DNA of 39,651 nt from JBBQNJ01 sp038329845 (GTDB taxonomy: Bacteria; Planctomycetota; Phycisphaerae; Tepidisphaerales; Tepidisphaeraceae): NCBI GenBank assembly GCA_038329845.1, contig JBBQNJ010000046.1, positions 1 through 39,651 of the forward strand. Reading direction: 5' to 3'. Under the pieces are notes generated by a model, which was given only the letters and a program-made list of their open reading frames with translations, was not told where the DNA came from and did not search any database. This document shows, piece by piece, positions 33,221 through 39,651 of this stretch. The translations under genes were made by a program, and so were the position numbers. The number at the start of each line of letters is the position of its first letter. The stretch's first letter is position 1.

Positions 33221-34843
33221 ATGGCCGTGAATGATTTTGTCTACGAACCGACGTTCCAATACGGAACCGATGATACCGAATATCGCCTGCTCACCCGCGA
33301 ACATGTGCGCATGATCGATTGCGCCGGGCGGAACATGCTCCATGTCGATCCGGCGGCGCTGACCCTCGTCGCCCGCCAGGCGTTTATCGACATCGCATTC
33401 TACTTTCGCAAAAAGCATCTGCGGCAACTTGCCGAAGAACTGAATGATCCGCAGGCTTCGGACAACGACAAGTTCGTGATTCATACCCAGTTGCAGAACG
33501 CGGTGGTGTCGGCCGCGGGGCAGTTGCCGAGCTGCCAGGACACCGGGACGGCCACCATCGCCGGCAAGAAAGGCCAATACGTGCTGACCGACGGCGACGA
33601 TGCCGAGGCCCTGAGCCGAGGGGTGTTCGAGTGCTACCAGGAAAAGAATCTGCGCTATTCGCAGATCGCGCCGTTGGAGATGTTCAAGGAGAAGAACACC
33701 GCCAGCAATCTGCCGGCGCAGGTGGACATTTCCGCCGAGACGGGTGATGAATACAAGCTGTTGTTCGTGGCCAAGGGGGGCGGCAGCGCCAACAAGACGT
33801 TTTTGTTTCAGCAGACCCCGGCGATTCTCAACGAGCCGGACCTTCTGAAGTTTCTGGGCGAGAAGGTCAAGGATTTCGGGACCGCGGCATGTCCGCCTTA
33901 CCATGTGGCGATCGTGGTCGGCGGCACCAGCGCCGAAAATACGCTCAAAACGGTCAAGCTTGCCAGTGCCGGGTATCTGGATCATCTACCCACCAGCGGC
34001 TCGGCGTGCGGGCGTGCATTCCGCGATCTCGAGATAGAAAAGAAGCTGCTCGAGGCATCGTATCGCTGCGGGATCGGCGCCCAGTTCGGCGGCAAGTATG
34101 TCGCCCACGATGTGCGGGTCATTCGCCTGCCGCGGCACGCGGCCAGCTGCCCGATCGGCATGGGCGTCTCCTGTTCCGCCGACCGCAACATCAAGGCCAA
34201 AATCACCGCCGACGGAGTGTTTCTCGAACAACTCGAGTTCCATCCCGAGAAATATCTTCCCGAACAGGCACCGGAGATGGCACCGGCGGTGAAGGTCGAT
34301 CTGAACATCGGCATGGATCGCGTGCGGCAGATTCTCACGCGCTTTCCGGTGAAGACTCGGCTTGAACTCAACGGCACGTTGATCGTCGCCCGCGATGCCG
34401 CCCATGCACGGCTCAAGAACCTGCTCGACGAGGGCAAGCCGATACCCGACTATTTCAAGGATCACCCGATCTATTATGCCGGTCCGGCCAAGACGCCGGT
34501 CGGGATGCCCAGCGGCAGCTTCGGACCGACCACCGCCGGGCGGATGGATTCGTTCGTGGACTTATTCCAGAGCCACGGCGCCAGTTTAGTGATGATCGCC
34601 AAGGGCAATCGCAGCCAAGCCGTCACCGACGCTTGCAAGAAGTGGGGCGGGTTCTACCTCGGCAGCATCGGCGGGCCTGCGGCGATCCTGGCGCAGTCGA
34701 ACATCAAGAAAGTCGAGCTGGTCGATTTCGAGGAACTGGGCATGGAGGCGATCCGCAAGATCGAGGTCGTCGATTTCCCTGCCTTCATCATCGTGGATGA
34801 CAAGGGGAATGACTTCTTCCAGGAACTTGCGGGAGGACATTGA
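33221..34843 (+). CDS. fumA: class I (iron-sulfur) fumarate hydratase
   Basis: A 540-residue single-chain class I fumarase, near the usual 540-550. It interconverts fumarate and malate. Family marks: Q-L-P-S-C-Q-D-T-G-T-A (first cluster Cys), R-C-G-I-G-A-Q-F-G-G-K-Y, C-P-I-G-M-G-V-S-C-S-A-D-R-N in the middle, and G-P-T-T-A-G-R-M-D-S-F and K-G-N-R-S near the C-terminus, which belong to the beta half. Both halves that are split in archaeal two-subunit enzymes are joined here. ATG 33221 with ACAGGAAA upstream. The NnrS-like gene begins 37 bases later on the same strand. Class II fumarase signature (S-S-x-M-P-x-K-x-N) is absent. Confidence 0.93.
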   Translation: MAVNDFVYEPTFQYGTDDTEYRLLTREHVRMIDCAGRNMLHVDPAALTLVARQAFIDIAFYFRKKHLRQLAEELNDPQASDNDKFVIHTQLQNAVVSAAGQLPSCQDTGTATIAGKKGQYVLTDGDDAEALSRGVFECYQEKNLRYSQIAPLEMFKEKNTASNLPAQVDISAETGDEYKLLFVAKGGGSANKTFLFQQTPAILNEPDLLKFLGEKVKDFGTAACPPYHVAIVVGGTSAENTLKTVKLASAGYLDHLPTSGSACGRAFRDLEIEKKLLEASYRCGIGAQFGGKYVAHDVRVIRLPRHAASCPIGMGVSCSADRNIKAKITADGVFLEQLEFHPEKYLPEQAPEMAPAVKVDLNIGMDRVRQILTRFPVKTRLELNGTLIVARDAAHARLKNLLDEGKPIPDYFKDHPIYYAGPAKTPVGMPSGSFGPTTAGRMDSFVDLFQSHGASLVMIAKGNRSQAVTDACKKWGGFYLGSIGGPAAILAQSNIKKVELVDFEELGMEAIRKIEVVDFPAFIIVDDKGNDFFQELAGGH

Positions 34844-34880
34844 GGGGGGCATTGAGACCGAGGGACGGAGGGACGGCCGT

Positions 34881-36539
34881 ATGCGACAACTCGACCACAT
34901 CGCGCCGGACATGACGGTGCGCCAGGTCGCCACTGCATGGCCACCGTGCGCCGCATTGCTGGAAGGGCTCGCAGGCGTGCGCTGGGGCGGACGATGGACG
35001 CTACAGGAAGTGGCGGCGTTCGCCCGATCGCGTGGTATCGACGAACAGACGCTGCTTCAGTCGCTCGCGTCCGCGGCAGGCGTGCCGATCGTGCAACGCC
35101 CGGCATCATCGCCTCGCGACGCCGCGACGATCCCCGTCATTTTCATTGCCTTGGCGATTGGTCTGACGCTGGGCGCGAGCTGGGGCGTGTCGCTGCTGGT
35201 GCGGATTGCGCTGGGGGGTGATTACGGCGTGGTGTCCGGGGCGAGCGTTCACGTCCACGGTGTGGCGCAACTCTGGGGCTGGATGGCGCTGTTCATCTTC
35301 GCGGTCGGAACCCATCTGCTGCGGCAGACCACCATTCGGCCCGCTCCGGCGTGGTTGGAACTTGTCGCGGCCGGACTGATCGTCACCGGTCTGCTCCTGT
35401 TCTTTGCGGGGTTGAGCGACCGGCTGCGCACCATCCTTCCCGCCATTGACATCATCGCGTCAGCCGCATTACTTGCCGCGGCGCTCCTGTTCGGTATCTC
35501 GGTCTTGTGGTCCTTGAGCGGTTCGGCCGCGACGCAGCGACGGCACGGATTCGTTTTTCTGATCGCATGGCTTTGGATCTGGGCCGGGACGGATTTAGGG
35601 TTGCGATTCCGATATTCGTCAGGATCGCTGCTTCCCGATCCGGCGCGCACGCTCTTGATTGTCTTGCCCGTACTGGGCATTGGTGTCAACGCGATCTACG
35701 GATTCGGCATTCGCCTGAATCCAGGACTGTTGAACATCGGCCGGCTGCGCCCGCGACGGTTTGCGCAGGCATTGCTGCTGCACAATGCGGGTTTGTGCCT
35801 GTTCTTGATTCCGCTACGGGGGGTGCAATCGGCGGGCGCTGCGTCGATGCTCACCGGTTCGGTCTTTTACTTGATCGGAATGGACGGGTTGCGCAGCAAG
35901 CCGTCGCGCCCCATTTATGGAATCGACCCGCGCGGCCACATTTTGATCCGGATCGCTTTCTTTTGGCTGGTGTGCGGACTAACAATGATCCTGGCGCAGC
36001 AGATCTATCCCGAACTGCCGCACGCCTACAGCGGCGCCTGGCGACATGCACTGACCGTCGGTTTCATCACGACGATGATCCTGGGCGTCGGTCAACGCAT
36101 CGTGCCGATTTTCATCAAGCAGCCATTGTTTTCGACCCGGTTGATGCTGATCAGTGCTACGCTGATCGTCACGGGCAACGCCGGGCGCGTCGGGCTGGAA
36201 CTGGCGACGATCGGAGGCTGGCCGTGGACCTTCAGGCTAATGGGTACGACGGGGATTCTTGAGTTGGCGGCTCTAATCTTGTTTGCTCTCAATCTGGCGA
36301 TGACAGTGCGGAACCGCCGCCGTGTCTACCGCGTCTCGGATCCGTTGACTCCGAACGTTAGGGTGCGCGAAGCAGTGAATGCCCGGCCCGAACTACAGCA
36401 ACGCCTTCACGAAATCGGAGTGACGATGTTCGATGACGCGGCGTTCATCGCTCCTTCAATGACGTTCGGCGCGTTGGCGTTCGCCAGCGGATGGGAGCCT
36501 TGGGGCCTGTTGACCGAACTCGGCGTCGTTCGCTCTTAG
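34881..36539 (+). CDS. NnrS-like polytopic membrane protein with DUF1858-like domains at both ends
   Basis: A 552-residue protein. Residues 1 to about 70 (I-A-P-D-M-T-V-R-Q-V-A-T-A-W-P, then W-T-L-Q-E-V-A-A-F-A-R-S-R-G-I-D) resemble DUF1858, and the last 70 (L-T-P-N-V-R-V-R-E-A-V-N-A, then M-T-F-G-A-L-A-F-A-S-G) look like a second, diverged copy. Between them are about twelve helices. The first helical loops contain V-H-V-H-G-V-A-Q-L-W-G-W, a His-rich segment like those of NnrS heme-copper proteins, and later L-L-H-N-A-G and A-W-R-H-A-L-T-V-G-F. ATG 34881 has GGAGG nine bases upstream; it follows fumarase closely. NnrS proteins are tied to nitric-oxide handling, but that role is only an analogy here. 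Confidence 0.55.
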   Translation: MRQLDHIAPDMTVRQVATAWPPCAALLEGLAGVRWGGRWTLQEVAAFARSRGIDEQTLLQSLASAAGVPIVQRPASSPRDAATIPVIFIALAIGLTLGASWGVSLLVRIALGGDYGVVSGASVHVHGVAQLWGWMALFIFAVGTHLLRQTTIRPAPAWLELVAAGLIVTGLLLFFAGLSDRLRTILPAIDIIASAALLAAALLFGISVLWSLSGSAATQRRHGFVFLIAWLWIWAGTDLGLRFRYSSGSLLPDPARTLLIVLPVLGIGVNAIYGFGIRLNPGLLNIGRLRPRRFAQALLLHNAGLCLFLIPLRGVQSAGAASMLTGSVFYLIGMDGLRSKPSRPIYGIDPRGHILIRIAFFWLVCGLTMILAQQIYPELPHAYSGAWRHALTVGFITTMILGVGQRIVPIFIKQPLFSTRLMLISATLIVTGNAGRVGLELATIGGWPWTFRLMGTTGILELAALILFALNLAMTVRNRRRVYRVSDPLTPNVRVREAVNARPELQQRLHEIGVTMFDDAAFIAPSMTFGALAFASGWEPWGLLTELGVVRS

Positions 36540-37140
36540 CACCCGCATGAAGATCACGTTCGCGTTGGCAGCATCCAGCGTTCATCTCCGAGCCTTCGCA
36601 ACCTGCCTGTCCATACCGCATGGAAGAGCTACCATCCGCGGCGGCCACGCCAGCAGCAGAGGCGCGAAATTGATGAGCCAAAACCGCGAGTTCGGACGAT
36701 TTCTTATCTTGTTCTTTCTTTCTTCATTGAAATCGTCCGAACACGCGCCATATCATGGTCTTTAGGGATCTGCCTGCCGCCCGTCGAGACCGCCGTGGCC
36801 CTACGGACAGTCCGTTGGACACCGACATGGAGCAGAGCAGTGAGTCGGGGCCCATGGAATGGGCTACTGATGAAAAGCCGTACACGCAAAACTCCCGCCG
36901 ATTTGACAATCGAAGCGCTTGTCCGAAGCCAGTCGTACGCGAAGCGTATTTTCTTCGTGCACCGAATGGCGTGCAGCGGACGTCTCGCAGCACCATTTGA
37001 ACCTATCGCCGAATCTGTCCGGGGACACCAGGCAGGCTTGCGATTGCTGTTGAACGAATCGCGGACGAGGTCAACTCATCACCAGCGACCAATGGCCCAC
37101 GTCAGCCGCCGCTTTCTGTTCTGGAGCGATCGCGGAACAA
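36540..37140. other. 600-bp non-coding or decayed region
   Basis: No ORF here has convincing protein features: frames at 36547-36765, 36755-37000 and 36795-37166 (plus) and 36445-36681 and 36724-36996 (minus) overlap one another and have no recognisable domain. The region is less GC-biased than the rest of the window and contains one clear hairpin (36690-36742). It could be a decayed gene, a structured RNA locus or former mobile DNA. Confidence 0.5.
36690..36742. repeat. 13-bp perfect inverted repeat with a pyrimidine-rich loop
   Basis: GTTCGGACGATTT (36690-36702) pairs exactly with AAATCGTCCGAAC (36730-36742) across a 27-base loop that is mainly C and T (core TTCTTTCTTTCTTC on the plus strand). 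Transcribed on the plus strand it would give a long stem-loop; the pairs include five to six G-C. It lies about 150 bases past the NnrS-like stop, so it might end that transcript, although no T run follows the stem. Confidence 0.8.
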
Positions 37141-37704
37141 ATGAGGAAGTCTGTGAACAACAGTAGAAACTACCTCCATTGCCGAGACTGTTCGCCCGCA
37201 ATCGGTAACGGTCCCCGGATTCTACGGCCGCCCGGATTTGTTGAACTGATCGAACTGCGGTCCGTATCGATGGAACAGCGTCTCGGGTATTTCCGAAGCG
37301 ACCCTGTTGTCATCTTCGGCTTCTGCCCCGGCGGTGGTGAAGTAATTTGGAAGGACGGGCACTCCTCTGGCTTCGGGACCGGAGGCTGGAAGGTCTTCTT
37401 GTATGAGATTGCGCCTGTGGCGGCACGTTATGGAAGGTGGCTTGGCAGCCTTGAAAGTGCGGGCACCGATGTACTTGTCCTGGATCGTACTCGGACCACC
37501 TTCTTTGCCGCGTCCCGAGCGCACGCCGAGGCGTTTCTGATGCGCGTGTACGGTCTGCCGATATCCAATCGTCCATGCCTCTGCACACGGCTCGATTACG
37601 CCAACTGCTCCGTGAAAACCTGTATTTTCCACCCGTCGTACCAACCAACTCGGCCCGGTGTCGCAACGTCCGCCCAGGAGGTCCCATGCCTGACATCACC
37701 GTAG
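37141..37704 (+). CDS. hypothetical protein
   Basis: A 187-residue ORF of unknown family. The central part (V-V-I-F-G-F-C-P-G-G-G-E-V-I-W-K, then G-T-G-G-W-K-V-F-L-Y-E-I-A-P-V-A-A-R-Y) reads like a structured protein, with a helix-rich later section (S-R-A-H-A-E-A-F-L-M-R-V-Y). The N- and C-terminal parts look poor. It contains several cysteines (C-R-D-C near the start; C-L-C and C-S-V-K-T-C near the end). ATG 37141; no strong ribosome-binding site. The last 19 bases overlap the start of the sdhB-like gene. It could be genuine or a chance ORF; base composition is less GC-rich than upstream genes. Confidence 0.4.
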   Translation: MRKSVNNSRNYLHCRDCSPAIGNGPRILRPPGFVELIELRSVSMEQRLGYFRSDPVVIFGFCPGGGEVIWKDGHSSGFGTGGWKVFLYEIAPVAARYGRWLGSLESAGTDVLVLDRTRTTFFAASRAHAEAFLMRVYGLPISNRPCLCTRLDYANCSVKTCIFHPSYQPTRPGVATSAQEVPCLTSP

Positions 37705-38609
37705 ACGGTCAAGTTGTCCGGTGGACGGCGACGGGCCAGATGAGCCAGGAGACGGCCAGCGGCCAAGTCATCCATCTACGTATCCGCCGCCAGGATGGCC
37801 CGGAAGCCGAACCGCGATGGGAGGAGTTTGCCGTCCCCCATCGTCCCAGCATGAACCTCATTGCTTGTCTTCAATACATCGCCACCAATCCCGTGACCCG
37901 CCAGGGGCGGGCCACGACACCCGTTGTATACGAATCGAACTGTCTGGAGGAGGTCTGCGGTGCTTGCACGATGCTTGTCAACGGCCGAACCCGCCAGGCG
38001 TGTTCAGCCCTGATTGACAAACTGGAGCCGACCTACAGTCGCCAGACGGGCCACAGAGACAGCGCAATTTACAATCCCGTGGATTACGGGTCTGACCCGC
38101 CGATGCGCCCCCGAGCCGGATACTCGCTATCGCAACCGATCGTGCTGGAGCCTCTGACGAAGTTCCCCATCGTCCGCGACCTGCTGGTGGACCGCTCTCG
38201 ACTATTCAACGATCTCAAACGCACCCGATGTTGGGTGCCCATCGACGGCACTTACGATCTCGGCCCCGGCCCGGCGATTGCACGGGAGTTGCAGGAGCAG
38301 CGATATGTCCTGTCTCGATGTATCAGTTGCGCCTCCTGCCTGGAGGCGTGCCCGCAGTACACACCCACCAACCATTTCACCGGCGCAGCGGTTTTCAGCC
38401 AAGTGAAGCTTTTCAACATCCATCCGGCCGGCAAATCCCTGAAAGACGACCGCATGGAGGTGATGATGGGAGCCGGCGGAATCGCCGATTGCTCCAAGGC
38501 CGGCAATTGCGTCGTGGTCTGTCCGAAGAATATTCCCAACCTGGAGTCTATCGCCACGGTCGGCCGGCAGGCCACCATCCAGGTTATCAAACGGTTCTTC
38601 GGTGGATGA
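37686..38609 (+). CDS. sdhB: SdhB/FrdB-type iron-sulfur subunit
   Basis: A 307-residue succinate dehydrogenase/fumarate reductase iron-sulfur protein. The 2Fe-2S ligands are Cys86, Cys91, Cys94 and Cys106 (N-C-L-E-E-V-C-G-A-C, then Q-A-C). The C-terminal ferredoxin domain has C-I-S-C-A-S-C-L-E-A-C-P (Cys212, 215, 218, 222) and Cys269, Cys275 and Cys279 for the 4Fe-4S and 3Fe-4S centres. Compared with family members I know there is an N-terminal extension of about 25 residues and extra sequence around residues 115-148. ATG 37686 sits after AGGAGGT, a strong Shine-Dalgarno site. No sdhA or sdhC lies in the window; the next gene is AhpD-like, 26 bases on. It may serve a different flavoprotein partner. 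Confidence 0.88.
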   Translation: MPDITVDGQVVRWTATGQMSQETASGQVIHLRIRRQDGPEAEPRWEEFAVPHRPSMNLIACLQYIATNPVTRQGRATTPVVYESNCLEEVCGACTMLVNGRTRQACSALIDKLEPTYSRQTGHRDSAIYNPVDYGSDPPMRPRAGYSLSQPIVLEPLTKFPIVRDLLVDRSRLFNDLKRTRCWVPIDGTYDLGPGPAIARELQEQRYVLSRCISCASCLEACPQYTPTNHFTGAAVFSQVKLFNIHPAGKSLKDDRMEVMMGAGGIADCSKAGNCVVVCPKNIPNLESIATVGRQATIQVIKRFFGG

Positions 38610-38635
38610 GCATACCATTCAACAGAGGTGTATCG

Positions 38636-38989
38636 ATGTCAGAGCAAGAACAGATTTATCCGACGGCAACCCGGGAACTCGCCGAGCAGCGCAAGCAGTT
38701 GGCTCCTAACGCCGCCGAAGCGTTCAAAGCTTTCAGTCGAAGCGTCTTCACCGATGGCGCGATTTCTGCCAAGACCAAGCAGTTGATTGCCGTGGCGGTG
38801 GCGCATGTGACACAGTGTCCTTATTGCATCCGCGGACATACGAAGGCCGCCATAGATCACGGGGCTACACCCCAGGAGATCATGGAAGCAATCTGGGTTG
38901 CCGCCGAAATGCGCGCCGGTGCCGCTTACGCGCATTCGCTGCTGGCGTTGGACACGATCGCGCACGTCGGAAGCAAAGGTTCCGAGTAG
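38636..38989 (+). CDS. AhpD-like carboxymuconolactone-decarboxylase-family protein
   Basis: A 117-residue protein of the AhpD/CMD fold. The redox motif is C-P-Y-C-I-R-G-H (Cys61, Cys64, His68), with the preceding helix K-T-K-Q-L-I-A-V-A-V-A-H-V. E-I-M-E-A-I-W-V-A-A follows, as in the family. Members with C-x-x-C act as disulfide reductases or peroxidases. ATG 38636 has GAGG about eight bases upstream. It is 26 bases after the SdhB-type gene and 11 bases before the next ORF, so the four genes 37686-39402 look like one operon. The partner and substrate are not evident. Confidence 0.85.
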   Translation: MSEQEQIYPTATRELAEQRKQLAPNAAEAFKAFSRSVFTDGAISAKTKQLIAVAVAHVTQCPYCIRGHTKAAIDHGATPQEIMEAIWVAAEMRAGAAYAHSLLALDTIAHVGSKGSE

Positions 38990-39000
38990 AAGGAGAAGCA

Positions 39001-39225
39001 ATGGCACAGGCACCTGCTCAAGAGCTCGTCCACCTCGCGCAAGATTCTCCTGATCTTGGACCGCATCGCGGCGAACTGAGCCTGTCCGGCACGTCGTCCG
39101 ATCCGAACACGGCTTTTGAGGTCGGGGTTCAGCGTGATCCCGCCGGCGACCGTGAGCGTGTTCCGCTCATGCCCAACCTGGTCGGAAGAGCCGATGCCTC
39201 GACGCACCTGCATATGCTAAACTGA
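39001..39225 (+). CDS. small hypothetical protein (74 aa)
   Basis: A 74-residue ORF beginning at ATG 39001 directly after AAGGAGAAGCA, a clear Shine-Dalgarno site. The peptide is mostly polar (G-E-L-S-L-S-G-T-S-S-D-P-N-T and R-D-P-A-G-D-R-E-R-V-P) with no helix, transmembrane segment or known motif. It lies 11 bases after the AhpD-like gene and 12 before the next small ORF. The good initiation context supports translation, but the sequence looks like low-complexity or fragmentary protein. Confidence 0.5.
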   Translation: MAQAPAQELVHLAQDSPDLGPHRGELSLSGTSSDPNTAFEVGVQRDPAGDRERVPLMPNLVGRADASTHLHMLN

Positions 39226-39237
39226 AAGGAGTGTGCC

Positions 39238-39402
39238 ATGTGGGATGCCTTTTCTGGTGAGGATATCGATGTTCGGGTGGACGAGAGATGTGGACCCTAT
39301 ATCATGATTGAACCGGCCAAGATAGGCCAAGTTGAAGAGCTCCTGCGGAGCAATGGCATTTATTTCACGCTGCAGGACGAAACTCATGCATGCAAAAGAT
39401 GA
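39238..39402 (+). CDS. 54-aa ORF, probably cut short by the IS3 element
   Basis: Starts at ATG 39238 after AAGGAG seven bases upstream. The peptide starts M-W-D-A-F-S-G-E-D-I-D-V-R-V and contains C-G-P-Y-I-M-I-E-P-A-K and V-E-E-L-L-R-S-N-G-I-Y-F. I have a faint memory of small planctomycete proteins with a G-P-Y-I-M-V-P segment and a longer tail but cannot verify it. The TGA stop (39400-39402) coincides with the apparent first bases of the IS3 terminus, so the native C-terminus may be lost. It would be a broken gene in that case. Confidence 0.6.
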   Translation: MWDAFSGEDIDVRVDERCGPYIMIEPAKIGQVEELLRSNGIYFTLQDETHACKR

Positions 39403-39651
39403 GCTGCTCCCCATGCGCTGGGCGCATTTTAGCCTTGGTTAAGATGGATTCATATGCCCACTGACGCCTGCCGTCGCGCAGGGAGCCCCAAGGGCGACCG
39501 CAGCGACGGCTGGCGTCAACGCTCCGGACACAGTCCCTGATCTTTCCCCATCCCCGATGCCGTATACCTCCGCCGGCGTGCGGTACTCCAACGCCTGGTG
39601 CGGACGGCGGTGGTTGTAGAAGTCGAACCAAGCCCCGATCCCGCGCCGTGC
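39400..39651 (-). mobile_element. end of an IS3-family element
   Basis: The transposase reads in from the right edge and stops at 39439-39441. Beyond it the sequence runs to TGAGCTGCTCCCC at 39400-39412, of the TGA-starting, C-rich form of many IS3-family termini, with a small palindrome ATGCGCTGGGCGCAT at 39413-39427. The other end and target duplication are outside the window. Confidence 0.6.
39439..39651 (-). CDS. IS3-family transposase (OrfB/integrase), C-terminal fragment
   Basis: The last 70 codons plus stop of an OrfB-type transposase, open at the window edge. It begins W-F-D-F-Y-N-H-R-R-P-H-Q-A-L-E-Y-R-T-P-A-E-V-Y, the strongly conserved end of the rve integrase core in the IS3 family (consensus Y-N-x-x-R-P-H-Q-A-L-x-Y-x-T-P). 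Its catalytic DDE residues are upstream of the window. A variable tail of about 45 residues follows before TAA. Confidence 0.9.
   Translation of the reverse strand, partial: ARRGIGAWFDFYNHRRPHQALEYRTPAEVYGIGDGERSGTVSGALTPAVAAVALGAPCATAGVSGHMNPS

Noticed and set aside
36547..37166. Small ORFs at 36547-36765, 36755-37000 and 36795-37166
   Set aside because: They overlap each other in different frames, have no ribosome-binding site or motif, and have Arg/Ser-rich composition like random translation.
38926..39213. 95-codon minus-strand ORF opposite the AhpD-like tail and the 74-residue ORF
   Set aside because: It crosses the end of a well-supported plus-strand gene and has no motif; the plus-strand small ORF has a better initiation site.

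Overview
The window is high-GC bacterial DNA. Several gene families are of types I associate with Planctomycetota, most likely a Phycisphaerae-like lineage: the fused MetX-MetW, the planctomycete-type SdhB, a five-S1-domain ribosomal protein S1, a DUF106/EMC3-like protein and a low-key use of Shine-Dalgarno sites. This assignment is inference from gene content, not a database result. Both ends lie inside unrelated insertion sequences (IS5-type at the left, IS3-type at the right), so the window is probably a whole assembly contig that broke at multicopy elements.

Layout. 1-138: end of an IS5-type element. 280-1729: a UbiE-like methyltransferase and a PagL-like outer-membrane lipid A deacylase. 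1747-9182 (minus): addB-addA, a complete AddAB helicase-nuclease pair. 9304-11351: a second methyltransferase, a tiny membrane protein and an MmcB-like nuclease-fold protein. 11421-15985: a probable operon of metallophosphoesterase, yidC and mnmE behind a recognisable sigma70-type promoter. 16122-16206: an unusual class II tRNA. 16363-19430: a fructosamine-kinase-like kinase and a polytopic glycosyltransferase. 19457-21955: a REP-like repeat patch, a beta-propeller protein and an EamA transporter. 22102-24946: rpsA and a membrane protein. 25010-29483: a metX-metW fusion, a small membrane protein, a Fur-family regulator and leuC. 29687-34843: a phosphodiesterase, an AsmA-like protein, a rhodanese, a DUF106-like protein and class I fumarase. 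34881-36539: an NnrS-like membrane protein carrying DUF1858-like domains at both ends. 36540-37140: largely non-coding. 37141-39402: a compact group with an SdhB-type iron-sulfur protein, an AhpD-like protein and two very small ORFs, the last apparently cut off by the right-hand IS3 element.

Most of the window is housekeeping: recombination and repair, membrane protein insertion, tRNA modification, translation, methionine and leucine synthesis, and the TCA cycle. The least ordinary signals are these: (i) a serine-type class II tRNA with a Cys (GCA) anticodon, U73 and C33; (ii) an MnmE whose G domain is enlarged by in-frame DNA repeats; (iii) an AddB whose nuclease motif has Arg where Lys is expected; (iv) inverted GGGGAC-type repeats in two intergenic regions and a nested palindrome directly after the rpsA stop; (v) the small redox operon at the right end truncated by an IS. 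No CRISPR array, prophage or obvious defence island was seen.
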